64,000 nucleotides of DNA from Papaver somniferum (lineage: Eukaryota > Streptophyta > Magnoliopsida > Ranunculales > Papaveraceae). The notes beneath the pieces are model-generated. The model saw only the letters and a list, made by a program, of their open reading frames with translations, was not told the origin of the DNA and did no database searches. Below are positions 34,872 through 46,768 of this stretch, piece by piece (position 1 is the first letter of the stretch; each line of letters opens with the position of its first letter). The translations under genes were made by a program, and so were the position numbers. The DNA is taken from NCBI RefSeq assembly GCF_003573695.1, contig NC_039366.1:164872339-164936338 (forward strand). Reading direction: 5' to 3'.

Positions 34872-35310
34872 TGGATTGGAATGGCGGGAGAAGGAAACAA
34901 CAAAAGATGAAGTTATAATGCAACGGATAAAACGATTGGGGATTCATTAAACATGAGAATATGAGATTGAGATACAAAATGAACGCGCAATCGGGGGCCG
35001 CTTCGGGGGCTGCTTGGATTATTTGGGTCCTTTTCTTCTCTTTTCTTTTCTTTTTGAAGCATGTATTATTAAATTGAAATTACACATGGATATGTTGTGC
35101 ACATAAAGTCCGCTATTATACTTAAAAAAAATACAGTTCGCTATTACAATAGAACTTATAGGTGGGGAATTACGTTGTCCTACACTGTTGTTATGGACTT
35201 CCTTAAAGAGCAATCATCTGTCGTTTGATTTGCCAAACCGTATGTCGCTTGATTTCCTTCCTTGTAGACATGTCTTATGGTTTATTGCTGAATTTGGGTA
35301 AACCTTTACT
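34872..35310. other. NOL promoter side
   Basis: The sequence before the NOL start codon has a GC-richer block with GGGGGCCGCTTCGGGGGC at about 34993-35010, then a pyrimidine run at 35028-35055. No clear TATA box was placed. The LINE 3' end begins near 35311. Confidence 0.35.
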
Positions 35311-36114
35311 TTATTTTTTCAATCTGATCAGAAATATACCATGGGGCGTCGGTGTTCGAGGTTTGAAATTTTTCTGAGTCCGTTTCGAATTGAACTTTTG
35401 GCCATCTCCGTTCCGTTGATGTTTAGAAGCTATGAACATGGCCCAAGTTTCTGCTACAAGTGCAGTGTTGATGCCCAGTGGATATTGTGTTGGCTTCCTC
35501 GTTTCGGCATATAATAACTGCTCCTGTTGGGATATCCTCTTGTTGTTCCCCGTGTTAATTTTGATATAATCTAAGTGGGGCTTGAGCCATCCCACGAAGA
35601 TGGTTGATGTTGCTATTGTTTTTTGCGCTGGGTTTGGATATGGTTGCATCCCCAGTAGTACTGGCGGTAGGTAGTTTTTGAAAATGGGGTTTTGTTTAAG
35701 GTATTTTTCATTATATAATGTGGCTAATACGGAGGTAGTTTTTTCATAAATGTTCCAGATTTGTTTCATGAGAAGTGCTTTGTTGTGTTCCCTGCAGTTT
35801 CTAATGCCCAATCTTCCATGAGCTTTAGGTTACGTAGCTTGTCCTTTCCTAGTGGGTGGAGCTTCTTGATGGAAGAGTCATGGACCCAAAAGAAATTTGT
35901 CGTAATACGATCCATTTTGTGGATGTGTGTAGGGAGGATTTGTGTATGCATGATGTGATTGGTAGTCGGGGTAAGAGGCGATTTTATGAGTGCGAATCTT
36001 CCAGCTTGGGTTAGGCATTTAGTCATTCAGCCTTTTGCCTTGTGAGTTAGGCGTTGTAGGATTGGGGCAAAGATATGGTTGGAAGATCTCTCATGTTTAA
36101 ATTTCACTCCTAAA

Positions 36115-36147
<33 letters not shown>

Positions 36148-38383
36148 AATGTTTTTGGCATATTAAAGGTTTGTTTTAATTCATATAGTTGGTGTTGTTC
36201 AAGCTTCAGGAGATGGATGATTGTGGATTTTAAGGTGTTGATGTGTTGACCCGCCGAATTTCCATAAGCTTGTAACAGATGCTTGAGGTGGTTGGCGCCT
36301 TCCCGAGTTGCTTTATATGTTATCAATAAGGCATCCGCGTAAATAAGATGTAGTATTGGCGGGGCCTTCTGCTAATCGTGCAGTCCCTCTATCTTTTTCT
36401 GGGTTTCAACAATTGCTAAATTTGTGGATAGTGTTTCTATGCAAATAATAAATATATAAGATGTCCTTGCCTTGTTCCCCTAGTTAGGGTGATGTACCCA
36501 TGTTGAGTGTCGTTAATATTGATATAGTAGGTTATTGTTGACATGCACATCATAATATAATCCACAAAGGTTGAAGGGAAGCCTAATGTGGTGAAAGCTT
36601 GTTTGACGAAACTCCAATCCAAGGAGTCATTGGATTTTTGAATGTCTATCTTAAGAGTATTTGGGAATTTTTAGTGCGTTTAAGGTTTTGATGTAGTGAA
36701 AAAGTTCACAGCGATAGCTATATTGTCATGAATGGATCTTTGTGGAACAAATTCACTCTGATATGGGCTTATCAAAAAATGGGAGTAGAGGTATTATGTG
36801 ATGTATCTTTGAAATAATTTTATAAGTGACATTACATAGTCCTATCCGCCTAAATTGGGAAGGTTTTGAGGGGTGATCAATTTCGGGATTAACATGATCG
36901 GGTTCGTATGGTTCTTGAGATGGTGGATGCTAAAGGAATTAAAGAAACTTCAAACCATATCAATCAATTGTGGTTGGATTGTTTTCCAGAAAACTTTAAA
37001 AACTTATTGTTGTATCCATCCAATCCTGGGGCACATTCCGATCCTATGGAAAATAGTGATTCTTTGATCTCCTCAGGGGTCATCTCGGTTGTTAGCATAT
37101 TACATTGTTGAGGGGTTAACATTGGTGTTATTTCTTCAAACAGGATTTCATCAATTATTGAATTTGGCGTTATATAATGATCTGTGAATTGCTCAATCGT
37201 GAGATTGGTAACTTCTTCCTTATCTGTAATCCTGTAGTTGTCGTATACTGTTACAGCTTCTATGAATTGTAGCCTTGGTATGAAAGAACATTGTGTTTCA
37301 GTCCCCCGATTGAAGCCATCGGATTCTGGATCTATGCTTCCAGTAAGTTGTGTGGCAATCAAATAAATTTAGATGTTCAACTCGGAGTTGATTTTCTTGT
37401 TGAATCAAATATTCCAGTTTACAACCAGTCTGCGTTGCACATTGATGTTGGTCTGTTTTGATTTTCGCGGTCGATTTTTTAATCAATGTGGGTATGTGGC
37501 CGAAGTTGATCTTGTTCCATTCCATTAGGGTTTCGCTGATTGATATGAGTTTGAGCTGGAGGTTTAAGAATGGATCCGAGTCATGTAGCTTATCCCATGC
37601 CAAGTTAACTACTTGATGTAGCTGAGTATGAGATAACCATATGTGCTCAAATTTGTAATTCTTGCTCCCTTGCCAGTCTAAAGGTTTCGTTTGGAGTAGG
37701 ATAGGGGCATGATTTGATGTTATACGCGGAAGATAAGTGATTCTAGGGTGAGGGATGTTCTCCGGTGTTGGTCTATTGCTCGATCGAGTCTTTCTTGGAT
37801 ATTGTCTTGGCCTTGTTGGTTGTTTTTCCAAGTGAATGAGTCCCCTATGAAACCGAGATCCATGTATTCCATATGATCCATTAAACTGAGCAAAGGTTGT
37901 GTTTGTGTACAGGTGAATGACCTGCCACCTTTTTTCTCTAATTGGTCCATCACTTCGTCGAAGTCTCCCAGGAATAGCCAAAGTGTTGAAGTGCTGGGAA
38001 ATTGTTGGAAAGTATCCCCACAAGATTTTCCTTGGGTCTGGGTGTGGAGAGCCATACATACCTGTGCAAAGTCAAGGTTGGAATGGAGCGAGGGATATGG
38101 TGAGTGCATGAATATAGTTATGGGATTTCAAGATAATTTGGACATTGATCTCGTTTTTCCACAATTAATAGGCATAAGCCCCCCACCCCCTTTTACCTAC
38201 TTTAGGAACAGATCAGTGGTTTTGAAATTGTAATGTTTGGGTGATGCGCAATATTTGAACTTCATTGGTCAATGTTTCGGAAAGGAATAAAATTGTTAGT
38301 TTATACATCGAGATAAGATCGCGAATGTGTTGAATTGTTGTTGGCTGGTTTAAACCCTGACAATTCCAAGCGAGAATAGTCAT
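35311..38383 (-). mobile_element. LINE (L1-type) ORF2 remnant, minus strand
   Basis: ORF2 starts MTILAWNCQGLNQPTTIQHI at 38383, the usual opening of the plant L1 endonuclease. Endonuclease and linker pieces follow (FTWKNNQQGQDNIQERLDRA, ITSNHAPILL). The reverse transcriptase has PEEIKESLFSIGSECAPGLD, TRGTRQGHLIYLLF and HLIYADALLITYKA, where the catalytic YADD box is YADA. It closes with the downstream helper block GIRNCREHNKALLMKQIWN and an RNase H start WLKPHLDYIKINTGN, in which the expected Asp is lost. Frames change many times, and there are stops within 60 bases of the start (FQNH then stop). It is inactive. ORF1 and a poly(A) tail were not seen. Confidence 0.85.
36115..36146. repeat. 32-base G homopolymer within the LINE
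   Basis: An unbroken run of G lies inside the decayed reverse transcriptase. On the LINE coding strand it reads poly-C, giving a Pro run. A run of this length is unusual and prone to sequencing or assembly error, so its true length is uncertain. Confidence 0.9.
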
Positions 38384-40022
38384 TTTCTATGGTTTGGTAT
38401 GGTATCGGAATTGGAGAATGGAGTTGGGTAATAGTTGGTGTAAGTGGGTGCATATTGTATGATATCAAACGGGAGCTACGGGTTGTTGGTTGAATTTAAT
38501 GGTATACAAATAATACTACAAAAGAATAGTTAATATGACTAATACTAAAAAACAGCTTTCTAATTTACAATAGGACTTTTGAAGAAATTAAAACAAACAT
38601 TGAATATGGACCACGAAAGTTAAAGATCAGAACAAAGTGGATATGGAATTTGGAATGTTGGAGTGCCTTACCTGCACTTAAAGTGAGACATGGGTAGTTG
38701 ACAATAAAGGTATACGAAACATGTAAAAGACTGATGGATTAGATCGAATAGGAAATATCTCCCGACGATTTTGAAAAATAACCGCTTCTTCGTCCAGAAA
38801 AAAGAGATAATTCATCCAAAAATAAATAAAAAGTAAAGATTTAATTCCCTTTATCTCCGATGGAAAAAATCTAAATATCATTTTGTCTAAGTGGGTTAAC
38901 CTTTGACGGAAGGAGCCCGAAAACTGAAAGAACACGATAAAATGAGCAAAATACGAGGTGGGCCGAACATAAGGAGAAAACCAAGATAATCCTTTCAAGC
39001 TAATCAAAAGAACGGGACCCGAAAACATCTTTAAAACTCTATATTATAAAAAATCAAATCATCACTACATAGATTTCTAACAAGTCTCTCTCTAATACGC
39101 GCCAACCCGTGGCAACAAAACCAAGGACCTAATACGCGCCAACACGCGACAACATAACCTACCGACAGAAGCAGACGGCAAGGGGACTTCTCGAGACAAC
39201 TTCGAGATCAAGAAAAAATGTTGAAAATTTCTTGCACACCGATTCAACATGTACCAACACGGCCAGTTCGGTTCATATCATCTTCTCCATAATTAAATGA
39301 ATAGGAAAACTATTACGTTTCCTCCTGTTAAGCAACTTACTACCCATAGAAAAATCTTGGTTTTATAATTAAAATTTCTTCTTCATTAACTTTCACTACC
39401 ACCGATATAATACAACACAACTCCAAACAACATCCATAAAAACTCGAGTAAAATAAAAAAATAGTGAAGACCCAACAAGTATCAACATTCCTCAACTATA
39501 AAGCAGAAACTTAAATACTGAAGCTAACTTGATCAACATAATTAGAATCACGCTAACCCGAGAAGAAAATCCGTGAAATATAAAGGGAAGGATAACTTAA
39601 TCCATCGTTTGCAGTTATTACAATATCACCCAAATTAAACAACAAACTTGATTCGGTCCCGTCCGACAAATAGGTACGCCATCCCAGTAGAGGACTACTT
39701 GCGACTCGCTATCGCTAACATTTTTTTATGATTAATAGATGAAGACTCGGTTGTTTTCATTTAAAAATCTCATTCGGCTCCGTCTTTTTTTGATGCCTAG
39801 TCGTAATGCCCGTTGTTTTATTAATTCCTTTCTCTTCCTCTAATGCTTTTCTTTTTGTGCTACTAAATTAGATATGAATTATTAGTGGTCATCATAGTTA
39901 AGTTACATGCTTCAAAAAAAAATCATAGTTGAGTTGATTAATTTGGGTTTGGATGGAGTTTTTTCTTTTTTTTTTGTTCTGGAAAAGAGGCCAAAACCTC
40001 CGCAATATATATATATATATAG
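38384..40022. other. AT-rich region upstream of the LINE, with a Helitron-like word
   Basis: No ORF1 of the LINE and no gene were found. At 39038 the sequence TCTATATTATAAAA resembles the 5' end of plant Helitrons. It is followed by two copies of CTAATACGCGCCAAC..G-GCAACA (about 39090 and 39130). No CTRR end with a hairpin was identified, so no element is called. Confidence 0.35.
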
Positions 40023-40420
40023 GATCCATGGACACTCTTAGATGGACAATGTCAGACAAGATTTGTGTCATTTTCTCCGCAAAACCCATACGACAATGAA
40101 TTTAACTGTAATATTTTGATGATATGTTCCTTTTATAAGACTCTACATTCCTACAAAAAATAAACACAATTCGAGATGTATAAAACGACTATCTACCCCT
40201 TTGAATATCAGTCGTTCAAAGTTAACAGTTGAAATTAAGATCGGTAGATGGTGAAGTTTGCTATCTCGAATTGCGTTCATTTTTTTTTGTAGGAATGCAG
40301 AGTCTTATAATAGGAACATATCATCAAAATATTACAGTTAAATTCATTGTTGTTTGAGTTTTACGGAGAAAATGACGCAAATCTTGTCTGACCTTGTCCA
40401 TCTAAGAGTATCCATGGATC
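40023..40420. mobile_element. Foldback element with ~150-bp inverted arms in a TA microsatellite
   Basis: The left arm from 40023 (GATCCATGGACACTCTTAGA) and the right arm ending at 40420 (inverted: GATCCATGGATACTCTTAGA) match over about 150 bases each with few differences. Both include the complement pair CCTACAAAAAATAAACAC and TTTTTTTTGTAGG, leaving a ~100-base centre. Because of the symmetry, both strands encode similar short frames (LRVSMD..). It lies between TA runs (40007-40020 and 40430-40469), so a TA target is possible. There is no transposase. Confidence 0.8.
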
Positions 40421-40424
40421 ATCC

Positions 40425-40429
<5 letters not shown>

Positions 40430-40469
<40 letters not shown>
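40430..40469. repeat. (TA)n microsatellite
   Basis: About twenty uninterrupted AT/TA units lie immediately to the right of the foldback element. A shorter run lies on its left at about 40007-40020. Confidence 0.95.
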
Positions 40470-40471
<2 letters not shown>

Positions 40472-43232
40472 TAAAGAGGAAAGTTTATATTAAAAAGAAA
40501 AGGAAAAAAATATGTACAAATACCTCAGCAAAAACATTGGTAAAACCGATTTAGGAAATTGGAAACCTTACAGGAATACAAAATATTCATTCAATTTGTA
40601 TCTCCACCAATTTTTGCCTATCAACTTTATTCCTTCAAATCTAAAAATAGTTTTAGAGGACCTTATTCTCTCGCAAATGAGAGGAACAAACAATTAGGGA
40701 CAAATTAATTTTGAAAACAAACCAAGTATGTATCACAACACAAGGCAACGACTGGATCAAATCTAACCCAACGTTCAGCAGAACATCAAAATAACATGAA
40801 TCGCAGTTTTTTAAGTTTTGATTGCCTAAAGCAATCGAATATCTTCTAGTTTCCTATTTAGAATCTTCCTAACAATTTTAGGTAGTTCTTAATATTAACA
40901 TTTTTACTAAAATAAAATAGGTTATGTAGTTTTTGACACTAGCATTTTTATTAAAATAAAATAGGTAAATAATTAATGGTAGTCAAGTTGCTTCAAAAAA
41001 AAACGTGGTCCTGAATTATGCGCAAATTATTCATGCCATATCAAAATTCGGCGTATTAGAGTAGCAATGACCCAAGTAGCAGTAACAGAAAAGTAACCAA
41101 AGTGTCTTGAGTAGAAGTGGTGATCTGAATTGGTAATAGGAACCAACCGGGTTGTCTTGGCATTGAAGATATGGCAATAGTTATACTGACTGATGAACTT
41201 GACAGTGATATTGAAGCACGAGTCTCTGGTGTCTTACTTTCCAAAGCTTGACTTGATGCTGGTAGATTAATTTTTGAAATCGATCTGAAAAAACTTCATA
41301 CTTGCTCCATATCTTCATAACATCACCAGTGAGTATAAAAAACATCAAATCATAAGCAACAAACCAAAGAAGTACATCAAACCATGAATCGAGATTACTA
41401 AAAGTAACCCAAGCTAAAAAAAAAAAGTAACAGTTCCCTTAACCTATTACTGGAATTATGTATAATACCGAAAATAAACCAAAATCTAAGAGATCGATCG
41501 TTAAACATCCTAGCACTTGATAGAAAAATAAATCTAAAACATTTAAAACCAAGTTGTGATAACCCCCAAAATAAATAAAATAGCATATCTGCTTTGATTT
41601 GGAAGAGTTGGTGAATCTTGATGATTCCTGAATTTGATTGTAGATCAGTGTTGACGAAGATGCTATGCTTCGGGTTCTTCTCCCACAAAACATCTTTGCA
41701 CTCACGGTCCATGAATCCATCTAACAAAATTCAAGATAATCAAAAAATAACCCTAGAAAAAGACCTAGAATTGGTAAATAGAATGCAAAAAATTAAGAGT
41801 ACAAACTAGAGAAAAAAGGTGAAAGAAGGTTGGGGGTGATGATTGATCTTCTCGGATCGACTCCAAAGGAGCCGATCTGAGAAGAGAGTAGTTTTAGTTT
41901 TCGTCGTTCTGGTTTGGAAATATAAAGTCGCTCTGGGTTACTCTAAATAGATCCATTTTGAAGTGTAAACACTGAGGTCGTGTTTGGTACCCTGGATATC
42001 TCATCCTAAGTTCAGTTATCCGGTAAAAAACGGTTAAAATGTGTTTGTGTCACTGGAACTCCAACCTTGGATAAGGATTACTAAACCTTCATTGGTTTTA
42101 GGAAGCTAAAAAGCGAGGTTATGATATTCTTTCAAATACCTAGGATACGTATATCCTCATCTGGGTTAGACAGTTAACTCTCGCACCACCTTCACCACTC
42201 CCTTATTCACTCACTCACCATTGGTGCCACTCTCTAGCCTCCCCTATCAACATCCAATATGTGATACAATTTCCCTTTCACACATACAAATTCACATTAC
42301 TGATAATTTAAAAATAAAGGCACAACACATGATCAAACAATAAGGGAAAAAAAAAACTCAAACGAGAAAAGAAATATCACAGGTTCTAAAGTGAAGAGTA
42401 ATTTGTTGATGGCTATCTACTTCAATCTGTTTTTGCATGGAACTTAGTCCTTATATTTTTATCCTTGGGCAGTAGTTAAAATGCGAATATCTTTCATTTA
42501 TGATTTAAAAATACCCAATCTCAATGTTCTTTTCTAGACCGAGCATTTACCAAACTCCTTTGCAACGCAATTGGTGAAAGGATGATTAATTACTATTTAA
42601 TAATTATTATAATAGTGCTTGACTGAGCAATATGTAGTAAAACCTAATCATGGAGAGAGGAAGGACCGACCAAGGGGTGTAGAACCGTCCCTTGGTGGTC
42701 GTGGGACCATCTGATGGTGAGCGGATACGTATAATCAATTTGTGCGGTTTCCATGAAACGTCAGAGCGAATCTTCTAAAGATGGAGAACTCCAATATTGT
42801 TAATTATAATATTGCTCATTTTCTTGTTTGTATAACTGGTGGTCGTGAAAATAGTAATTGCGATCACCATGGTATGAACAGTAACCTTCAGAAGGTTTAA
42901 ATCAAACAAAGATCTTAACCTAACATTTAAGGGATCTCCATCTTCAATATCATTTCCATTCTTTCTTAATCCAAAGAGTCTGAGACTAATGTGCGGCAAG
43001 AAGCATTTCAGTAAGAAAAGTAACTATCTAAAAAATCCTAAGAGAAAAAAAAGGCCAGAACCATCTGCTGAGTATATTGTTATTGGGGGTCTTCCTGAGT
43101 TTCAGAGGTTGTTTAGGGATGAGGTTCTTGATAAACTTCATTCTATTCATATGTTTGAGGAAACTTAAACAATCTCTCAGATGTTTTGGGCGTTCGTGCT
43201 TCAAACATCCAATACCTCGAACGTCAAATGTC
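40470..43232. other. Mostly non-coding; a possible gene 5' end near 41720-41930 (minus)
   Basis: On the minus strand, 41930-41820 is CT-rich and looks like a transcript leader. An ATG at 41720 then opens MDSWTVSAKMFCGRRTRSIA and continues for about 45 plausible codons. A further open piece lies at about 41244-41056 (ESKTPETRASISLSSSSVSI). The family was not recognised and the exons could not be joined. TTAAAATAAAATAGGTTA-like words repeat near 40910-40960. The block 42650-42740 (GACCGACCAAGGGGTG, CGTGGGACCATC) resembles the LTR text of the gypsy element at 49380-49600. Confidence 0.3.
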
Positions 43233-43472
43233 TCAGGTATCAAATGTTTTGAGCCAATTCTCTTGTATTACCTCCACACTTGCCTTGCCATCCACATCAA
43301 CTAACTTGTAGTATCCACTAACGAAAAACTTGGAAATCATGAAAGGTCCTTCCCGATTGGAGTTCTTTGCATAATGAAGATTGTGCTTAGTTGCTTTGAG
43401 AACTAAATCTTCTTCATGAAATTTTTTAGGCTTGATTGTTCTTGCCCTGAATATCTTCTGTTGGTTATTCAC
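43233..43472 (-). pseudogene. Gypsy integrase C-terminal remnant
   Basis: MNNQQKIFRARTIKPKKFHE, then EDLVLKATKH, GPFMISKFFVSGYYKLVDVD and ENWLKTFDT. This is the F-x-x-x-D-L-V-L-(K) ... W/REGP-(F/Y)-x-I ... G-(A/Y)Y-L-x-D-x-x-G ... NxxxLKxF pattern of Ty3/gypsy integrase tails. The first ~20 residues correspond to the decayed frame at 53521-53583 in the nested gypsy element (FNQQKIVGAETINPKTF). It is therefore a relic of the same family, in opposite orientation. Confidence 0.7.
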
Positions 43473-44518
43473 TATATTTTATTCTTTAAAGATAGTTATT
43501 TTTCATTTTCAAACTAAATTTTATATCATACAATTTCATTAAAAGATTGTTTCCTGAAATTCTGAAATCTCTCATTAGAAAATATCTAATATTAGTTTAA
43601 CACTTAACTAATATAACTTTCCAAGAGATATGTTTTTGATTTGCTGGAAAATCAGTCAAAAAATTTTAATTAAAAAATTCTCAATATTTCGGATTGGGAT
43701 TTTTCCTTTAAAATATAAAAATAATTATTTATATTAACATATTTCAGGAGTCAAACAAACACAAGTTAACCTAGCCTAAATATGATAGGATTTTAGACAA
43801 ACATCATTGCTACTAACCAATAACAAGGTTATCATAAATTACATTAAGATAAACTATTTTAGAATATGTTATCCCATTTCCAAGCTTCCAAACAAATAGT
43901 AAATAACTCGTCATCTATATATTTTATTTAATGGTTAAACTTTAATGGAGTGTTTTTCGCAGTCGGAAAACAACATCCATAATCGGCAAGAGTTTGATTA
44001 TAAATCTTGTTAATTGTGATTGTGCTCTTCACTTATGAAAATCACCATCCGCAATCGACAAGATTCGTGTAGTGGAATCGGTAGAAGAATAATATTAAAT
44101 ACCAAGCGTAATTCAGTCATTCTGATGTCCTTAAGAGATTTTTTATTTTACTATCTTAAATAAAAAATAAATATCAGCTCCCACAAAGTACCATGTAGCT
44201 TCCAAAAAAAAAATGTTAATGTAAAATAAATATCAAATTATAGTTCTTAGATACACTTGAATAGATATTCTAAAAAAGATGTTTTTGTTTTGTGTAAACA
44301 TCATATTATATATATAAGAGACACTTTTATATTTGACTTATTAACTTCTCTTCCAAAAGTATAGTTCGTTAAAGATTTTGATTGTTTTATGTAAGGAAAG
44401 GAAAGATAGTAGTTTGGGTGGATAATTTTATATGTTTTAACTATTATGTGGTAATCCCCACAGTTATAATGGCACGGTTCTTACTTCATTTATTTTAGTG
44501 TGTCAGGGAGTCGAGGTT
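43473..44518. other. AT-rich flank of the second SIRE-like element
   Basis: No gene was seen. The last ~85 bases (TTTAACTATTATGTGGTAAT to GGGAGTCG) recur in diverged form just after the element, at about 62909-62994, showing that the insertion landed in a pre-existing ~110-bp tandem repeat. Confidence 0.5.
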
Positions 44519-45259
44519 TGTTAGAGCATTGCTCGGTCGAACTCGCATGCGTTGCTATCTCAAGCATGTTTGTCAATATTAGTGATCAAAACTATATGTC
44601 TTGATTTCTAGTATACTTATGACTAAGTCTCGGTCTAGGATAGTTAGAATAGTTGAGCTCCAGACTCCATGGCGATTATCTTGCAAAGACGAAGAACTAC
44701 TCAAGGAACCAGTGGAACTTCATCCGACCAAAAGGTATGTGGATACTTGAACTCATATTGTCACTCAAAAGTCTATCTACTCTATCTCCTACTCTTGAGA
44801 CAAAAGTCGTATAAGTATGATAGTTTTCATACATACACATTTGCTATTTCGAGCCGAATTTATTCGCCTATCTTTTTCTCGAAATATGTGTTGGTAAGCT
44901 TTTGCTTTAACCATCTTAATCTTTACCCGTGACGAAAGTCATGATGACGTTTCAATCTTGAAAATAGCTTTGATGACGATAGTCGATTCTTTATGTCTAA
45001 CGACTGTTATAACATTATAAAAGAATGTTTCAATGATTGAAATGTAGAGTTGAGCATATGTAACCACCTATGGATGTAAGCATATAGTGTGTTCGCACAT
45101 TAGTGTATAAATCCATGTGCTGGAAACCAAGTGCGTGCATATGTATGCATGCGGTATTGGTGAAAGAGACAGGTTGGGTACGCGTACTGGCGGAAATTCA
45201 CGTCTGTGAAATTCTGCTGAGTTTGAAGTTTACGAAATCAAAAACTAGTCACCTTAGGT
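44519..45259 (+). repeat. Truncated 5' LTR of the second SIRE-like element
   Basis: It matches 60460-61200 closely and stops at CAGTCACCTTAGGTA, after which the two copies diverge completely. The missing part includes the promoter, the LTR end and the primer binding site. Confidence 0.85.
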
Positions 45260-46380
45260 ATGCGAGAAAATATTTATTTATCTGCGATATACTCTGGATT
45301 GATTTCGGTTTGATTCTGTTGAGATTCCCTCGTTTATTTTGGTTAAAAATTAGTTGTCAAAGTCAAACAGGACTGGTAATTGCCTTTGATTCGTAAAAGG
45401 GAGGATATATTTTCGGTTTGAAGAAGACCGAGGTGAAGATATTTTGGAGATTCTATTTTGTAAGTTACGTGTTGATTTGGAGAAGATTTTTCATGGGGTT
45501 TTATTCTGCCTTGACAGGGAAGTATTTGACGCATAAATGGATAAATTTCACTCAAACAGGGAATGAAATAATATCGGATTTGTTGCTCTATTTTCGGAAA
45601 AATTTCACGGGATTTCATGTGTGATTAGAGGATTGGCGTATGTCTGTGCCAGTTTAATATAAAATGAGATAAGGAAGAAATGTGTTTGTAGTGTGCAGGC
45701 TTCAGTTGACGCGTGAAACAAAAGAGAATGAAGAATTATTTCCTGAAAATGGCAGTCGAGAATATTATTGATCAATGGAGGATTATATGCATTAACTCAG
45801 AGTTATTATTGGTCCGTTGGATATAAATAAGTTTCTGGAGAGTCATAGTGGGGATCGAGAGTTTGGGGAGAAGAATAGAGAGTTGCAGAGCAACTTCTCT
45901 GCTGCTGCAGAGAAGAAGAAGACGAAGAACAACAGACTACACTTCTGGTCTGTCGTTTATGAACTGTCGCATGTTCACAGCTTAGCGACAGTTTGTCTAC
46001 GACAATTTCCATTTATAGTTTTCTGTAACAGCAACGCCAGCAACAACATTTGAATTTCATTGTAGAGGTGGACTCTGTAACACCCAACAAGCGTTGCAAA
46101 CTCGTTGTATAATTATTTTTCGCTAATAAAAACACAATTTGAGCTATGATTATATTTTTGAGTGTGTTTTCATCATGAGCAGCTAGACCCCTACACTGGG
46201 TCGACGGAGGAATCTGAATTTTATACATGGGTAAATTTGTTTTATTCTTTTTATGACTTTTGCACTGATTTTAAATTGATTTATGATTCGAATTAATTAG
46301 TTATTATTTTATTTGATGGGTCATGCTTGCTTAAATATTTGATGTCCCATGCTTACGATTTATAACTAATATTTTGAGAA
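45260..46380 (+). other. Foreign segment replacing the 5' half of the second SIRE-like element
   Basis: This stretch does not match the SIRE-like family. It has a TATAAATAAG word at 45822, a leader-like stretch, an AATAAAAACAC polyadenylation-like signal at about 46125, and then CATGAGCAGCTAGACCCC..CTGGGTCGACGGAGG. That arrangement looks like the R/U5 part of another LTR or a retroposed transcript. The boundary with the LTR at 45259 is abrupt. Its identity is not established. Confidence 0.4.
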
Positions 46381-46768
46381 TCTACCTTGGCAAAAATAAG
46401 AGTCCATGTTATTGAGATTTAGTTGTTGAGGATAAATAAATTGAACCCTATGTTATGAATTCGGTGAACTCCTAGTCCCAGTAACTCTCCCTTTATTATT
46501 TTTATTAAATCTTTAAATTTAATCTTCACAAGTCTTAGAGTTCGAATCCTATTTACTACAACAATTAATCTACTTTGGCAAAATAAGAGTCGATGTTATT
46601 TTATTTATTGAGCTATAATCGTTGAGAATAAATAATTGAGCCCTATGATATGAACTCGGTGGAATCCTAGTCCCAGTAACTCTCGCTTTTATTATTTTCA
46701 TTAAATCCTTAAATTTAATCTTCACAAGTCTTAGAGTTCGAATCTTATTACTACAACAACAATTAAAA
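46381..46768 (+). repeat. Two tandem ~188-bp units
   Basis: The units start TCTACCTTGG (46381) and TCTACTTTGG (46569). Both contain CTAGTCCCAGTAACTCTC and TTTAATCTTCACAAGTCTTA, with small insertions and substitutions between them. They lie at the join of the foreign segment and SIRE-like internal sequence. Confidence 0.9.

Noticed and set aside
39038..39150. Helitron 5' end (TCTATATTATAAAA)
   Set aside because: No matching CTRR 3' end with a preceding hairpin and no Rep/helicase sequence were found, so the word alone is not enough.
41398..41727. Confident gene call at 41.4-41.7 kb
   Set aside because: There is a leader-like sequence and a short plausible start, but two frames compete, exons cannot be joined and no family was recognised.
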